This document shows, in pieces, positions 8,185 through 16,532 of a stretch of DNA of 64,000 nt. A program made the position numbers and the translations under genes. The stretch covers positions 1 through 64,000 of the forward strand of contig NZ_JASISO010000020.1 of assembly GCF_030063135.1 (NCBI RefSeq). The letters run 5' to 3'. The notes under the pieces were generated by a model. It did not search any database, was not told where the DNA came from, and was given only the letters and a program-made list of their open reading frames with translations. Position 1 is the stretch's first letter. Each line of letters starts with the position of its first letter. This DNA comes from Streptomyces sp. G-G2 (GTDB taxonomy: Bacteria; Actinomycetota; Actinomycetes; Streptomycetales; Streptomycetaceae).

Positions 8185-9344
8185 CAGAGCACCTCCAGCA
8201 GGGTGACCCACTTGGTCTGGAGCACGCCGGGCCGGTTCGGCGCGATGATCCGGGCCGGGAAGCCGTGGTCGGGTGAGAGCGCCTCGCCGTTGAGGGTGAG
8301 CGCGAGCAGGGTCAGCGGGTCGCGGGCGTAGGCGCGGCCCATCTCCATCACCCGGTAGGCGCCGCTCTGTTCGAGCGAGGTGACGCGCACGGCGGCGCCC
8401 GGCGGGGCCCCGGCCCGGTCCAGCAGGTCCCGCATCCGTACGCCGCCCCACTGCGCGTCCACGCTCCATCCCTCGACGCAGGCGATCGGCAGGCTCGCGA
8501 ACGTCTGCTGCAGCATCAGGAGTTGAGCGTGCGTCAGGCTGTACGGAACGGGCCCGCGCACCTCCAGCCGCCAGTCCCGCAGCATCACCGCGCTCACCCC
8601 CGCGGCGACCGCCGTCCGGTTCACCGGCAGCCCCTGGGGCCCGCGGTCGGGATGCCGGGGCGCGAGCAGGTCGAGGCTCTTGAGGGGGGTGAAGGCCTGG
8701 CCGACGGTGGTCAGGGTGACCACGCCGACCGCCGCGCCGAGGCCGATCATCAGCGCGCGCCGGTCGGGGCCGTCCTGCGGCGGGAGTTCGAGGGTTCCGG
8801 GCGAGCGACGGCCCCAATGCGCCCTGATCTCAGGGGTCTTGACGGCGATGTGCAGCAGGATCGACCCGGCCGCGACCCAGGCGACGGCGAAGTGCACGGG
8901 CACGAAGGAGAACGGCCACGGATACCACTCGGCGATGTTGAGCAGCCCGCTGAACAGTTCGAAGACAGCGGAGGCGACGAGCAGTGCGACCGAGAGCCGC
9001 TCCAGGCCGTGGCGCACCGACCGCAGTGGCGGCCAGACGAACAGCCGGGGATAGACCGTCCACAGCTTCACCAGCAGCAGCACGATCGCGGCGAGCCCGG
9101 TGCCGACGTGCAGGCCCTGGCTCAGCCGGTAGCCCCAGACCGGTCTGCTCGGCAGCGCGTCCGCCGCCCAGGACGGCGGATGCTGGAGGTAGTGGCTGAT
9201 CAGCCCGGTCACGAAGCACACGGCGAAGGCCGCGCCGAGCCATCGGCCGACGGCGGTGGCGGTCCGGGCGTCGTGCAGCGCGCCGGAGAAGGAGGGGGGT
9301 CGGACGGTCGGCAGGGTGAGCCTGCGCCGGGTTCGTGCGCTCAT
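8184..9344 (-). CDS. Membrane-anchored molybdopterin-dependent oxidoreductase (SUOX fold)
   Basis: A 386-residue fusion. The N-terminal half has four membrane helices with conserved His (HYLQH, QGLHVG, VPVHFAV, LLHIAV) like a cytochrome b561/ferric-reductase heme domain. The C-terminal half is a sulfite-oxidase-type molybdopterin domain with the Mo-ligand Cys in LPIACVEGWSV and the segment GFPARIIAPNRPG. A further hydrophobic segment (LMIGLGAAVGVVTLTTVGQAF) separates them. The start ATG 9344 is chosen because the molecule then begins with a short basic cytoplasmic tail; the frame extends to 9437. A 23-bp element shared with the glycosyltransferase operon lies 40 bases upstream. The physiological substrate is unknown. 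Confidence 0.88.
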   Translation of the reverse strand: MSARTRRRLTLPTVRPPSFSGALHDARTATAVGRWLGAAFAVCFVTGLISHYLQHPPSWAADALPSRPVWGYRLSQGLHVGTGLAAIVLLLVKLWTVYPRLFVWPPLRSVRHGLERLSVALLVASAVFELFSGLLNIAEWYPWPFSFVPVHFAVAWVAAGSILLHIAVKTPEIRAHWGRRSPGTLELPPQDGPDRRALMIGLGAAVGVVTLTTVGQAFTPLKSLDLLAPRHPDRGPQGLPVNRTAVAAGVSAVMLRDWRLEVRGPVPYSLTHAQLLMLQQTFASLPIACVEGWSVDAQWGGVRMRDLLDRAGAPPGAAVRVTSLEQSGAYRVMEMGRAYARDPLTLLALTLNGEALSPDHGFPARIIAPNRPGVLQTKWVTLLEVL

Positions 9345-9384
9345 GCCCCCATCAGAGCCGCACGGCCCGCCGCGCGGGGGGGTG

Positions 9385-9407
9385 CGACACCTTACGAAAC
9401 GCGGACG
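9385..9407 (-). promoter_or_regulatory. 23-bp element shared with 2068-2090 (copy 2)
   Basis: Read on the minus strand this matches the element at 2068-2090 in 22 of 23 positions, and it ends 40 bases upstream of the molybdopterin oxidoreductase start. It sits between that gene and the divergent GT87 gene, so it might affect both. Flanking sequence is not conserved between the copies, which argues for a functional site rather than a recent duplication. Confidence 0.55.
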
Positions 9408-9457
9408 CCGGGCCCGGTCGGTCCCGTCCGCGCGCACCCCGCTGCCAGGCTGTCCCC

Positions 9458-10951
9458 ATGCCCAGCCCCCGCACGTCCGCCCGGCCCGCGAAGGCCCCGC
9501 CGCGCCTCCCGCCCGCCCCGCCCGCCCCGCCCGTCCTCGGCGTCCTCGGCGCCGTCGCCGCCCTCGCCGCTCTGGTGGCGACGCTGACGGGGACCGTCCG
9601 CAAGGACGGCTTCTTCACCGACCAGGCGGCCCTGACCTGGTGGTTCGCCGGTTCCTGGGCCTTCTTCGCGGTGGCCGTGGCGGCCCTGCGCGCGGCGCCG
9701 TCCCGGTACGTCGTCCCACTGGTCCTCTCCGGCGCGCTCGCGGTGGCCGCCACGGGGCTGGTCGCACCGCCGCGCACCAGCACCGACTCCTTCCGGTACG
9801 CGTGGGACGGCCGGGTGCAGGCCGCCGGGACCTCCCCCTACGACCACGCCCCGGCGGATCCCGCGCTCGCCCGGCTGCGCGACGACTGGCTCTTTCCGAG
9901 CGGCGCCGCCTGCGCCGGACCGGACCGGGCCGCGGTCTCCGAGGAGGTGTGCACCCGGATCAACCGCCCCCGCGTGCACACCATTTACCCCCCGGTCGCG
10001 GAAGGCTACTTCCTGCTGGTGCACGCGCTGTCCCCGCCCGGGGTGCGGCACAAGGCCCTCCAGGTCGGCGGGGCCCTGCTGGCGGTGGCCGTGACCGCCT
10101 TCCTGCTGCTGATCCTGCGCCGCCGGGGCGCCGATCCGCGGCGCGCCGCCTACTGGGCCTGGTGCCCGGCGGTGCCGGTGGAGGCGGTGAACAACGCGCA
10201 CGCCGACGTCCTCGCGGTGCTCCTCGCGGTGGCCGCGCTGGGCGTGGTAGCCCGCCGCCGGGGGCTCGGGGGCGCGCTGTTCGGGCTGGCCGTCGCGGCG
10301 AAGCTGCTGCCCGCCGTGCTGCTGCCGGGCGCGCTGGCCGGCGTACGGCGGTGGCGCGACGCGGCGGCCCTGCTGCTGCCCGCCGCCGCGACGGTGGCCC
10401 TGACGTACCTGCCGTACGTCCTGGTGTCCGACTCCTCGGTCTTCGGCTACCTCGGCGGCTACGCCGAGGAGGAGGGGTACGAGGACCCGGCCGCCAAGGG
10501 CCGCTACGCCCTGCTGCGGCTGGTCCTGCCGGACTCCTGGTCCCTGCCCGCCGTGGCCGTCGTGCTGCTGGCGGTGATCGCGTACGTCTGGCGGCGCGGC
10601 GACCCGGAGCGTCCGTGGAGCGGTTCGCTGCTGGTCACCGGCGCCGCGTTCCTGCTGCTGACCCCGGGGTACTCCTGGTACGCGCTGCTGCTGATCGCTC
10701 TGGTGGCCCTGGACGGCCGCTGGGAATGGCTCCCGACCGCGCTGGCGGGCGCCGCGTCCTACGTCGCCTCCTCCCCGGCGGCGCTGGGCCCCGGCACCCC
10801 GACCGCGGCCTACGCCCTGGCGGCGGGCGCGGCCGTGGCGGGCGCGGCGGCCCGGTGGTGGGCGGGAGGCGGTCAGAGCCAGCCGTTGCGGCGGAAGCCC
10901 CGGTGGATGACGAAGCAGGCCGCGGCCATGACGAGCAGGACCCCGGGGTAG
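9458..10951 (+). CDS. GT87-type polyprenol-phosphate mannosyltransferase-like membrane protein
   Basis: A 497-residue polytopic membrane protein with about ten hydrophobic segments and GT-C features. The Asp-containing first periplasmic loop (TDSFRYAWDGRVQAAGTSPY) and the segments IYPPVAEGYF and AKLLPAVLLPGAL are characteristic. Such enzymes transfer a sugar from a polyprenyl-phosphate donor on the outer face of the membrane. A Pro-rich cytoplasmic N-terminus follows ATG 9458. The last 79 bases overlap the convergent CorA gene on the other strand. The family 2 glycosyltransferase at 2110 could supply the lipid-linked donor; this is inference. Confidence 0.82.
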   Translation: MPSPRTSARPAKAPPRLPPAPPAPPVLGVLGAVAALAALVATLTGTVRKDGFFTDQAALTWWFAGSWAFFAVAVAALRAAPSRYVVPLVLSGALAVAATGLVAPPRTSTDSFRYAWDGRVQAAGTSPYDHAPADPALARLRDDWLFPSGAACAGPDRAAVSEEVCTRINRPRVHTIYPPVAEGYFLLVHALSPPGVRHKALQVGGALLAVAVTAFLLLILRRRGADPRRAAYWAWCPAVPVEAVNNAHADVLAVLLAVAALGVVARRRGLGGALFGLAVAAKLLPAVLLPGALAGVRRWRDAAALLLPAAATVALTYLPYVLVSDSSVFGYLGGYAEEEGYEDPAAKGRYALLRLVLPDSWSLPAVAVVLLAVIAYVWRRGDPERPWSGSLLVTGAAFLLLTPGYSWYALLLIALVALDGRWEWLPTALAGAASYVASSPAALGPGTPTAAYALAAGAAVAGAAARWWAGGGQSQPLRRKPRWMTKQAAAMTSRTPG

Positions 10952-11955
10952 CCGTAGCGCCAGTGCAGCTCGGGCATGTGGTCGAAGTTCATGCCGTAGA
11001 TCCCGCAGACCATGGTGGGGACGGCGAGGATCGCCGCCCACGCCGTGATCTTGCGCATGTCCTCGTTCTGGGCGACGGTCACCTGCGCCAGGTGGGCCTG
11101 CAGGATCGAGTCGAGCAGGGCGTCGTAGGAACTTATCTGGTCGGTGGCCCGGGACAGGTTGTCGGCGACGTCCCGGAAGTACGGGCGGACATCGGCGGGG
11201 ACGGGCGGCATCGGCTCGGCGCCGAGGCGGTGCAGGGGGCGGCCGAGCGGGGCCACCGCCCGCCGCAGTTCGAGCAGTTCGCGCTTGAGCTGGTAGATCC
11301 GGCCCGCGTCGCCCTGGCCGCTGTACTCGCTGAAGACCGTGCTCTCGACGGAGTCGATGTCGCTCTGGACCGAGTCGGTGACGCAGAGGTAGTCCTCGAC
11401 CACGTGGTCGGCCATCGCGTGCAGGACCGCCGCCGGGCCCTTCGCCAGCTGTTCGGGGTCACGCTCCAGGGCTTCGCGCAGCGGTCCGAGGGAGCCGTGG
11501 CCTCCGTGCCGGACGGTGATCACGAAGTCGGTGCCGACGAAGGCCACCAGCTCGCCCGTGTCGACGACCTCGCTGGTCTCGGTGAGCCGCTCGTGCTCGA
11601 CGTAGCGGACCGTCTTGAGGACGGCGAAGAGGGTGTCGTCGTACCGCTGCACCTTCGGCCGGTGGTGTGCGTGCACGGCGTCCTCCACGGCGAGCGGGTG
11701 CAGCTCGAACAGTGTGGCGAGCCCGGTGAGTTCCTCGCTCTCCGGCTCGTGCAGGCCGATCCAGACGAAGCCCTCGCCGCTCTTGCGGACCCGGCGCAGC
11801 GCCTCCTCGGCGTCGGCGCAGTCCTCCTGCCGGACGCCGTCCCGGTAGACCACGCAGTTGACCACGGCGCTCCCGAGCGGAGACCTGGCCGGGTGGCTGA
11901 GGTCCACCGCCCGCCGGTAGCTCCGGCGCACGGCCTTGCGCAGGCTGCTGAACAT
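10873..11955 (-). CDS. corA: CorA-family magnesium/divalent cation transporter
   Basis: A 360-residue protein with a long cytoplasmic alpha/beta domain (VNCVVYRDG ... FVWIGLHEPESEEL) and long helices. Two C-terminal membrane segments flank the signature YGMNF, followed by the periplasmic loop DHMPELHWRYGYP. The start MFSSLRKAVRRSY at 11955 was chosen; the frame remains open to 12105 without a ribosome site. It should form a pentameric inner-membrane channel for Mg2+, Co2+ or Zn2+. It overlaps the 3' end of the GT87 gene and is divergent from the peroxiredoxin gene. Confidence 0.93.
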   Translation of the reverse strand: MFSSLRKAVRRSYRRAVDLSHPARSPLGSAVVNCVVYRDGVRQEDCADAEEALRRVRKSGEGFVWIGLHEPESEELTGLATLFELHPLAVEDAVHAHHRPKVQRYDDTLFAVLKTVRYVEHERLTETSEVVDTGELVAFVGTDFVITVRHGGHGSLGPLREALERDPEQLAKGPAAVLHAMADHVVEDYLCVTDSVQSDIDSVESTVFSEYSGQGDAGRIYQLKRELLELRRAVAPLGRPLHRLGAEPMPPVPADVRPYFRDVADNLSRATDQISSYDALLDSILQAHLAQVTVAQNEDMRKITAWAAILAVPTMVCGIYGMNFDHMPELHWRYGYPGVLLVMAAACFVIHRGFRRNGWL

Positions 11956-12325
11956 CGACACGGTACGTACTCCTCTTCGGCGGATCGCCAGCCAGTGTGC
12001 CACCGACCAGCGTCGACCCTGGATGATCACCCGAGCCGGACCGCTCAGCGCGAGGGATTTTCCGTGCCGGGTACCAGTGCCGCCGCCGTGCGCCGGTTGG
12101 TTCACTGGGTGGCGTACGGCCGGGAGCCGGCGGCATCACCGCCCTCCCGCGCCGCGCGCCCCGCCGACCGGGGCCGCGGGCGGCTCCGCGCCCCGGGCGA
12201 GCGGGGCTGAAGCCCCCGTGCGCCGATCGCGGTGTTCGATGCGCGGGGGCTCCGACACGCCGCGCCCGCCGGGCCGCTACCGTTGCGCCGCGTACGGCGT
12301 GACGGGTGAACCGAAGGAGACGGTC
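11956..12325. other. Divergent intergenic region between corA and the peroxiredoxin gene
   Basis: These 370 bases hold no convincing gene. Both promoters must lie here. A GC-rich inverted repeat (AGCCCCC near 12211 against GGGGGCT near 12248) is present but has no obvious role between divergent genes. Confidence 0.4.
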
Positions 12326-12805
12326 GTGGCGGCAGCACCGGAAGTGGGATCCGCGGTGGGTGACTTCACCCTGCCCGGCGGTGAACTGGTGGGTGACGTC
12401 TTCGAGCGTCGCGCTTACGCGCTGGGCGGGCGGCGCGGCGCGCCCGTGGTCCTCGCGTTCTACCCGGGTGACAACACGCCCGTGTGCACGAAGCAGCTGT
12501 GCTCCTACTCCAGCGGCTTCGAGGAGTTCACCGGCCTGGGCGCCACGGTGTGGGGCATCAGCCCGCAGGACGTCGACAGCCACGAGGGCTTCGCCCGGCA
12601 GCACGGACTGCGGATGCCGCTGCTCGCGGACACCGGGCGCGAGGTGGCGAAGGCGTTCGGGGTGAGCACGCCGGGGATCGGCGTGCGCCGGTCGGTCTTC
12701 CTGATCGCGCCGGACGGCACCCTGCGCTGGAAGCACGTCGCGCTGCTGGGCGTGACCTTCCAGAGCGTCTCGACGCTCGCCCAGCAGCTGGCGGCCTTCG
12801 CGTAG
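12326..12805 (+). CDS. bcp: Peroxiredoxin (BCP/PrxQ type)
   Basis: A 159-residue thiol peroxidase. The peroxidatic Cys is in FYPGDNTPVCTKQLCSY, with a second Cys five residues later as in atypical 2-Cys PrxQ enzymes. DFTLPGG and the C-terminal IAPDGTLRWKHVALL complete the fold. GTG 12326 is selected because GAAGGAGA lies 5 bases upstream; a GTG at 12299 is in frame but has no site. It should reduce H2O2 and organic peroxides in the cytoplasm using thioredoxin. Confidence 0.92.
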   Translation: MAAAPEVGSAVGDFTLPGGELVGDVFERRAYALGGRRGAPVVLAFYPGDNTPVCTKQLCSYSSGFEEFTGLGATVWGISPQDVDSHEGFARQHGLRMPLLADTGREVAKAFGVSTPGIGVRRSVFLIAPDGTLRWKHVALLGVTFQSVSTLAQQLAAFA

Positions 12806-12856
12806 GCCGCAGGAGGCCGACCCGGGCCGCGTCGGGCGGGGTGGGCGGCCGGGGCT

Positions 12857-12879
12857 GCGGCCCGGTGCGGCCGGGCCGC
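12857..12879. terminator. Hairpin between convergent genes
   Basis: A 9-bp stem, GCGGCCCGG/CCGGGCCGC, with loop TGCGG lies in the 84-base gap between the peroxiredoxin gene and the DUF6585-like gene. Confidence 0.5.
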
Positions 12880-12889
12880 CCGGGTGCCG

Positions 12890-13678
12890 TCAGGACCCGG
12901 CCGCGGTCCGCAGCCGCTGCGCGAGGGCGAGGAAGAGGAAGGCGTCCGGGGTGAGCCGCAGGTAGCCGACGGCCAGCGGGCCGCGGCGGCCGGTGGCCAG
13001 GACCTTGATGGAGCCGTCCGTCGCGTCGACGGCCTCGATCTGGGGCCACGGCGCCGAGGTGCGGCCGGAACCCACCTCCCGCGCCGTCAGCCAGAACGGC
13101 CCGAAGTCGAGGCGTTCCCCCGCGCGCGGCCGGTCGAGCGCCCCGGGCAGCTGGGCCGCGGTGACGTCCTGGCGCAGCCGGGGCCCCCATAGCTCCCCGC
13201 CCGCGAAGAGGCTGCCGACGGTGAGGTCGCGGCCCGCGGTGTCGGTGAGGCCGAAGGAGTAGGTGACGGAGAGCGTGCGGCCGTACTGCGTGCGGCGCAC
13301 CACATTGTCCAGGACGGTCGTGTCGGCGTAGCGCACGGCCCGGATCCGTCCCCGCTGGAGTACGAGGAGCCCCTTCTCGTACAGCTCCAGGCGCGACGCG
13401 GTGTTGCGGCCCGAGCCGAAGGCGTGGCCGAGCAGGGACGCGAGGCAGATCAGCAGCACGGGCGCCAGGGCCAGGGCGAGCGCCGGGTACGACGAGGACA
13501 CGGCGGCCACCATCGCGATCGACGTCAGCACCGCGAGGCCCCCGGCGGCCCGGGCGCGGCCGCTGTGCGCCGGCGCCGCCGACGGGTAGCTCGCGCGACG
13601 CGCTCCGAGCCCCTCGCGTACCGCGGTCTCCCGGAGTTCCCGGTCGACCTGGTCCTGGACGCTCCCGGTCTGGTCCAT
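12890..13678 (-). CDS. DUF6585-like membrane protein
   Basis: A 262-residue protein with two adjacent hydrophobic segments (LAVLTSIAMVAAVSSSY and ALALALAPVLLICLASLLG) after a hydrophilic N-terminus, then a mostly beta-strand domain (LELYEKGLLVLQRGRIRAVRYADTTVL ...) resembling PH-like folds. This arrangement matches streptomycete proteins of the DUF6585 family as I recall them; function is unknown. The ATG at 13678 begins MDQTGS; upstream extension is unsupported. It is divergent from the MFS gene. Confidence 0.65.
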   Translation of the reverse strand: MDQTGSVQDQVDRELRETAVREGLGARRASYPSAAPAHSGRARAAGGLAVLTSIAMVAAVSSSYPALALALAPVLLICLASLLGHAFGSGRNTASRLELYEKGLLVLQRGRIRAVRYADTTVLDNVVRRTQYGRTLSVTYSFGLTDTAGRDLTVGSLFAGGELWGPRLRQDVTAAQLPGALDRPRAGERLDFGPFWLTAREVGSGRTSAPWPQIEAVDATDGSIKVLATGRRGPLAVGYLRLTPDAFLFLALAQRLRTAAGS

Positions 13679-13899
13679 GGGTACCCCCACCCTCGTGTCG
13701 CTGCCCGCGTCGCCCCATCGTCGGCAGCCGCCGCTGAACACCGGCCCCGGCGCCGGCCGACGCCCGGCCGAACAGCCCGTGAACGGCCGCCGCCCTCCCC
13801 GGAGCGCTCACCCGGTTGCCGCACCCCTGTGACGGAAACCGGGCGGGCGGGCAGACATGTCGTCCCGGCCGAACCCGCCCCCGCCCGTGAGGAACCCCG

Positions 13900-15420
13900 A
13901 TGCCCAGCGCTCCGCACGCCCTGCGCACAGAGAACAGTCCGTCACCTCGCCAGGGCGAGGTGACGGCGATGATCCTGGTGGTCGCCTGCGCGGCCCAGTT
14001 CATGACCGTCCTGGACGTGTCGATCGTGAACGTCGCCCTCCCGGACATGAAGGCCTCCCTCGGCCTGAGCCCGGCCGGACAGCAGTGGATCGTCAACGCC
14101 TACACCCTCGGCTTCGCCGGGCTGCTGCTCCTGGGCGGCCGGGCCGCCGACCTGGTCGGCGCCCGCCGCACCTTCCTCGTCGGCCTCGCCGTCTTCACCG
14201 CCGCCTCGCTCGCCTGCGGCCTCGCCACCAACGGCGGGGCGCTGATCGCCGCGCGGGCCGTCCAGGGCATCGGTGGCGCGGTCCTCGCCCCCGCCACCCT
14301 CACGCTGATCATGACCAACTACACCGAACCGCGCGCCCGCACGCGCGCCATGGGCGCCTGGGGCTCGGTCATCGCCGCGGGTGGCGCGGCGGGGGCGGTG
14401 ATCGGCGGGGTGCTGACCGAGTACGCGGGCTGGCGCTGGGTCTTCTACGTCAACGTCCCCATCGGCGTCGCGATCTTCGCCGTCGCGCTCGCGCACGTAC
14501 CCGTCGCGCACGCGCATGCCGCCCTCCCGCAGGCACCCGCCGGGCAGGGCGGCCGGGGCGGCCCGCGCCGCCTGGACCTGCCCGGCGCACTGGCCGTCAC
14601 CGTCGGCCTGACCGCCCTCGTCTACGGGATCATCTCCACCGGGTCCAGCTCCTGGCGCTCTCCGCACGTCTGGGCCGCCCTCGCCGTCGGCGTGCTGCTC
14701 CTGGCCGCCTTCGCCGTCATCGAATCGAAGGCCGCCTCCCCGCTGGTACCGCTCTCCAGCCTGCGCCGCCCCGCCCTGGCCGTGGCCAACCTGGTCGTGG
14801 CCGGCCTGGGCGCCGCGATGTTCGCGATGTGGTTCCTGCTCTCCCTCTACATGCAGCAGGTCCTCGGCTACAGCGCGCTGCGGACCGGCCTGTGGTTCAT
14901 GCCGGGATGCCTCGCGATCGTCATCGGCACCCGGACCTCCACACGCCTCATCCCCCGCACCGGCCCGCGCCCCCTCCTGGTAAGCGGCATGTCCCTGAGC
15001 ACGGTCGGCTTCCTGTGGCTCTCGCGCATCGACGCGTACGGATCGTTCACCACCGACGTCATCGCGCCCTTCGTGCTCTGCACCCTGGGCCTCGGACTGG
15101 CCATGCTGCCGGTCACCGCGGCGGCCACCACCGGGATCCCCCCGCGCGAATCGGGCCTGGCCTCCGGGCTGGTCAACACCTCCCGCCAGGTCGGCGGCGC
15201 GCTCGGCATCGCGATCCTCGCCACCATCGCCTCCCGCACCGCCCGCGGACACGGGGGCGGTACGGCCCAGGCACTCACCGCGGGCTACGGAAACGCCTTC
15301 CTCTGCGCCGCCCTCTTCACCACCGGCGCCGCTTTCGCGTCCCTCTACCTCCCCGGCCGCCCCGACGCGGCGGCCGCCGCAGCCCCCACGGCCCCCGGCG
15401 GGCCCGGCCGACCGGCCTGA
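13900..15420 (+). CDS. MFS drug efflux transporter, DHA2 (EmrB/QacA) family
   Basis: A 506-residue transporter with 14 predicted membrane helices. The first helix carries FMTVLDVSIVNVALPDM (motif D1), motif A is LLLGGRAADLVGARR, and motif C-like IAAGGAAGAVIGGVL follows. It should be a proton-driven exporter of drugs or secondary metabolites in the inner membrane. The ATG at 13900 has GTGAGG about 10 bases upstream. No TetR/MarR partner is adjacent; the amidohydrolase/P450 pair downstream is convergent. The stop codon lies in the loop of a terminator hairpin. Confidence 0.9.
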   Translation: MPSAPHALRTENSPSPRQGEVTAMILVVACAAQFMTVLDVSIVNVALPDMKASLGLSPAGQQWIVNAYTLGFAGLLLLGGRAADLVGARRTFLVGLAVFTAASLACGLATNGGALIAARAVQGIGGAVLAPATLTLIMTNYTEPRARTRAMGAWGSVIAAGGAAGAVIGGVLTEYAGWRWVFYVNVPIGVAIFAVALAHVPVAHAHAALPQAPAGQGGRGGPRRLDLPGALAVTVGLTALVYGIISTGSSSWRSPHVWAALAVGVLLLAAFAVIESKAASPLVPLSSLRRPALAVANLVVAGLGAAMFAMWFLLSLYMQQVLGYSALRTGLWFMPGCLAIVIGTRTSTRLIPRTGPRPLLVSGMSLSTVGFLWLSRIDAYGSFTTDVIAPFVLCTLGLGLAMLPVTAAATTGIPPRESGLASGLVNTSRQVGGALGIAILATIASRTARGHGGGTAQALTAGYGNAFLCAALFTTGAAFASLYLPGRPDAAAAAAPTAPGGPGRPA

Positions 15421-15430
15421 CCGGTCGGCC
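15406..15430. terminator. Terminator with the MFS stop codon in its loop
   Basis: GGCCGACCGG and CCGGTCGGCC form a perfect 10-bp stem around the loop CCTGA, which contains the MFS TGA. It also faces the 3' end of the convergent amidohydrolase. Confidence 0.6.
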
Positions 15431-15454
15431 CGGTCGGCCCGGTCGGCCCGGTCA
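15421..15454. repeat. Tandem repeat of a 9-bp unit
   Basis: CGGTCGGCC is repeated almost perfectly about 3.7 times immediately after the MFS stop. Each unit can pair with the left arm of the terminator hairpin, so several alternative stems are possible. Confidence 0.75.
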
Positions 15455-16504
15455 GACTGTCGCCAGCTGCGGGACCAGCCGCAGCGCGTTGTCCCGGTAG
15501 ACCCCGCGCAGTTGCTCCGGGGTGAAGGCCGGGTCGGCGTCGAGCGCGGGCAGCGCCTGGTCCAGCACCGTGTCCGGGGGCACGGCGGGCCAGTCGGTAC
15601 CGAAGAGCACGCGGTCGGCGGGCACGTGGGCGAGGAGCGTCGCGGCCGGGGCCATCGGTCCCGCCGTGTCGTAGTAGAAGCGCCGCAGGTGGTCACGGAC
15701 CGCGGCGGGCTCGACGGGCGGGTCGCAGAACCGTCCGAGGGCCTGCATCCGGTGGGCGATGTACGGCAGGAATCCGCCCGCGTGCGGCAGGATGACGGAG
15801 AGGTCCGGGAAGCGGTCCAGCGTCTTCCGGCTGATCATGTTCACGGCCGCCCGCGTGGTGTCGAGCAGGAAGTCGCACATGAAGTTCGGGATGCCCGGAA
15901 CCGTCATCGCCCCGGGCCGACCGGGCGGGCCCCCCGGCAAATGGTGCGGATGCGTGTCCACCACGGCGGCGAACTCGTTCAGCTCGGCGAAGATGCGGTC
16001 GTAGGCGGGATCACCGAGGTAGACACCCCCGTAGTTCGCCGTCACGTTCACGCCGACGGCCCCGAGCTGCCCGAGTCCCCGGCGCACGGCCCAGGAGGAC
16101 GCGTCGGGGTCGTCCAGGAACAGCGGGACGTAGAACGAGAAGCGGCCCGGATGCGCCTGCGCCACCTCCATCATCGAACGCAGGGTGATGCTGATGGCTT
16201 CGCGCAGCTGCGCCGACGAGCGGTAGCGCGCGGGCAGCATGGGCTTGAGCACGGCGGTCGCGATGCCCGCGCGGTCCATGAAGCGGACCGACTCGTCGGC
16301 GCCGAGGTGCGCCCAGCGCGGCAGCTGTTCCGGCGTGATCAGCCCGTGGTGTTCGGCCCACTCGCGCCATTCCGGTGCGCAGAAGTGATGGTGCATGTCG
16401 ATCTTCTGCCCGGCCCGGTCAGCCGGCGCCGTCGGGGCTTGCGACCCCCCTGCTTCCAGGTGTCCTTCGAGGTCCAGGCCGGACGTACTCCCAGAATGCT
16501 GCAT
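15452..16504 (-). CDS. Amidohydrolase, ACMSD-like family
   Basis: A 350-residue metal-dependent hydrolase/decarboxylase with a TIM-barrel fold. The metal-binding HxH is in IDMHHHF, the later His in ILPHAGGFLPY, and the catalytic Asp in LFGTDWPAVPPD. These fit the aminocarboxymuconate-semialdehyde decarboxylase/gamma-resorcylate decarboxylase branch. The first 35 residues before the barrel are Gly/Ala-rich; ATG 16504 is taken as start. It follows the P450 gene by 28 bases on the same strand, so the pair probably acts on one aromatic or cyclic substrate. Confidence 0.83.
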   Translation of the reverse strand: MQHSGSTSGLDLEGHLEAGGSQAPTAPADRAGQKIDMHHHFCAPEWREWAEHHGLITPEQLPRWAHLGADESVRFMDRAGIATAVLKPMLPARYRSSAQLREAISITLRSMMEVAQAHPGRFSFYVPLFLDDPDASSWAVRRGLGQLGAVGVNVTANYGGVYLGDPAYDRIFAELNEFAAVVDTHPHHLPGGPPGRPGAMTVPGIPNFMCDFLLDTTRAAVNMISRKTLDRFPDLSVILPHAGGFLPYIAHRMQALGRFCDPPVEPAAVRDHLRRFYYDTAGPMAPAATLLAHVPADRVLFGTDWPAVPPDTVLDQALPALDADPAFTPEQLRGVYRDNALRLVPQLATV

Positions 16505-16532
16505 ACCGATCCACCACCCGTCGCTCTGGTTG

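Noticed and set aside
15421..15454. CRISPR-like array
   Set aside because: Units are 9 bp without spacers; it is a simple tandem repeat.
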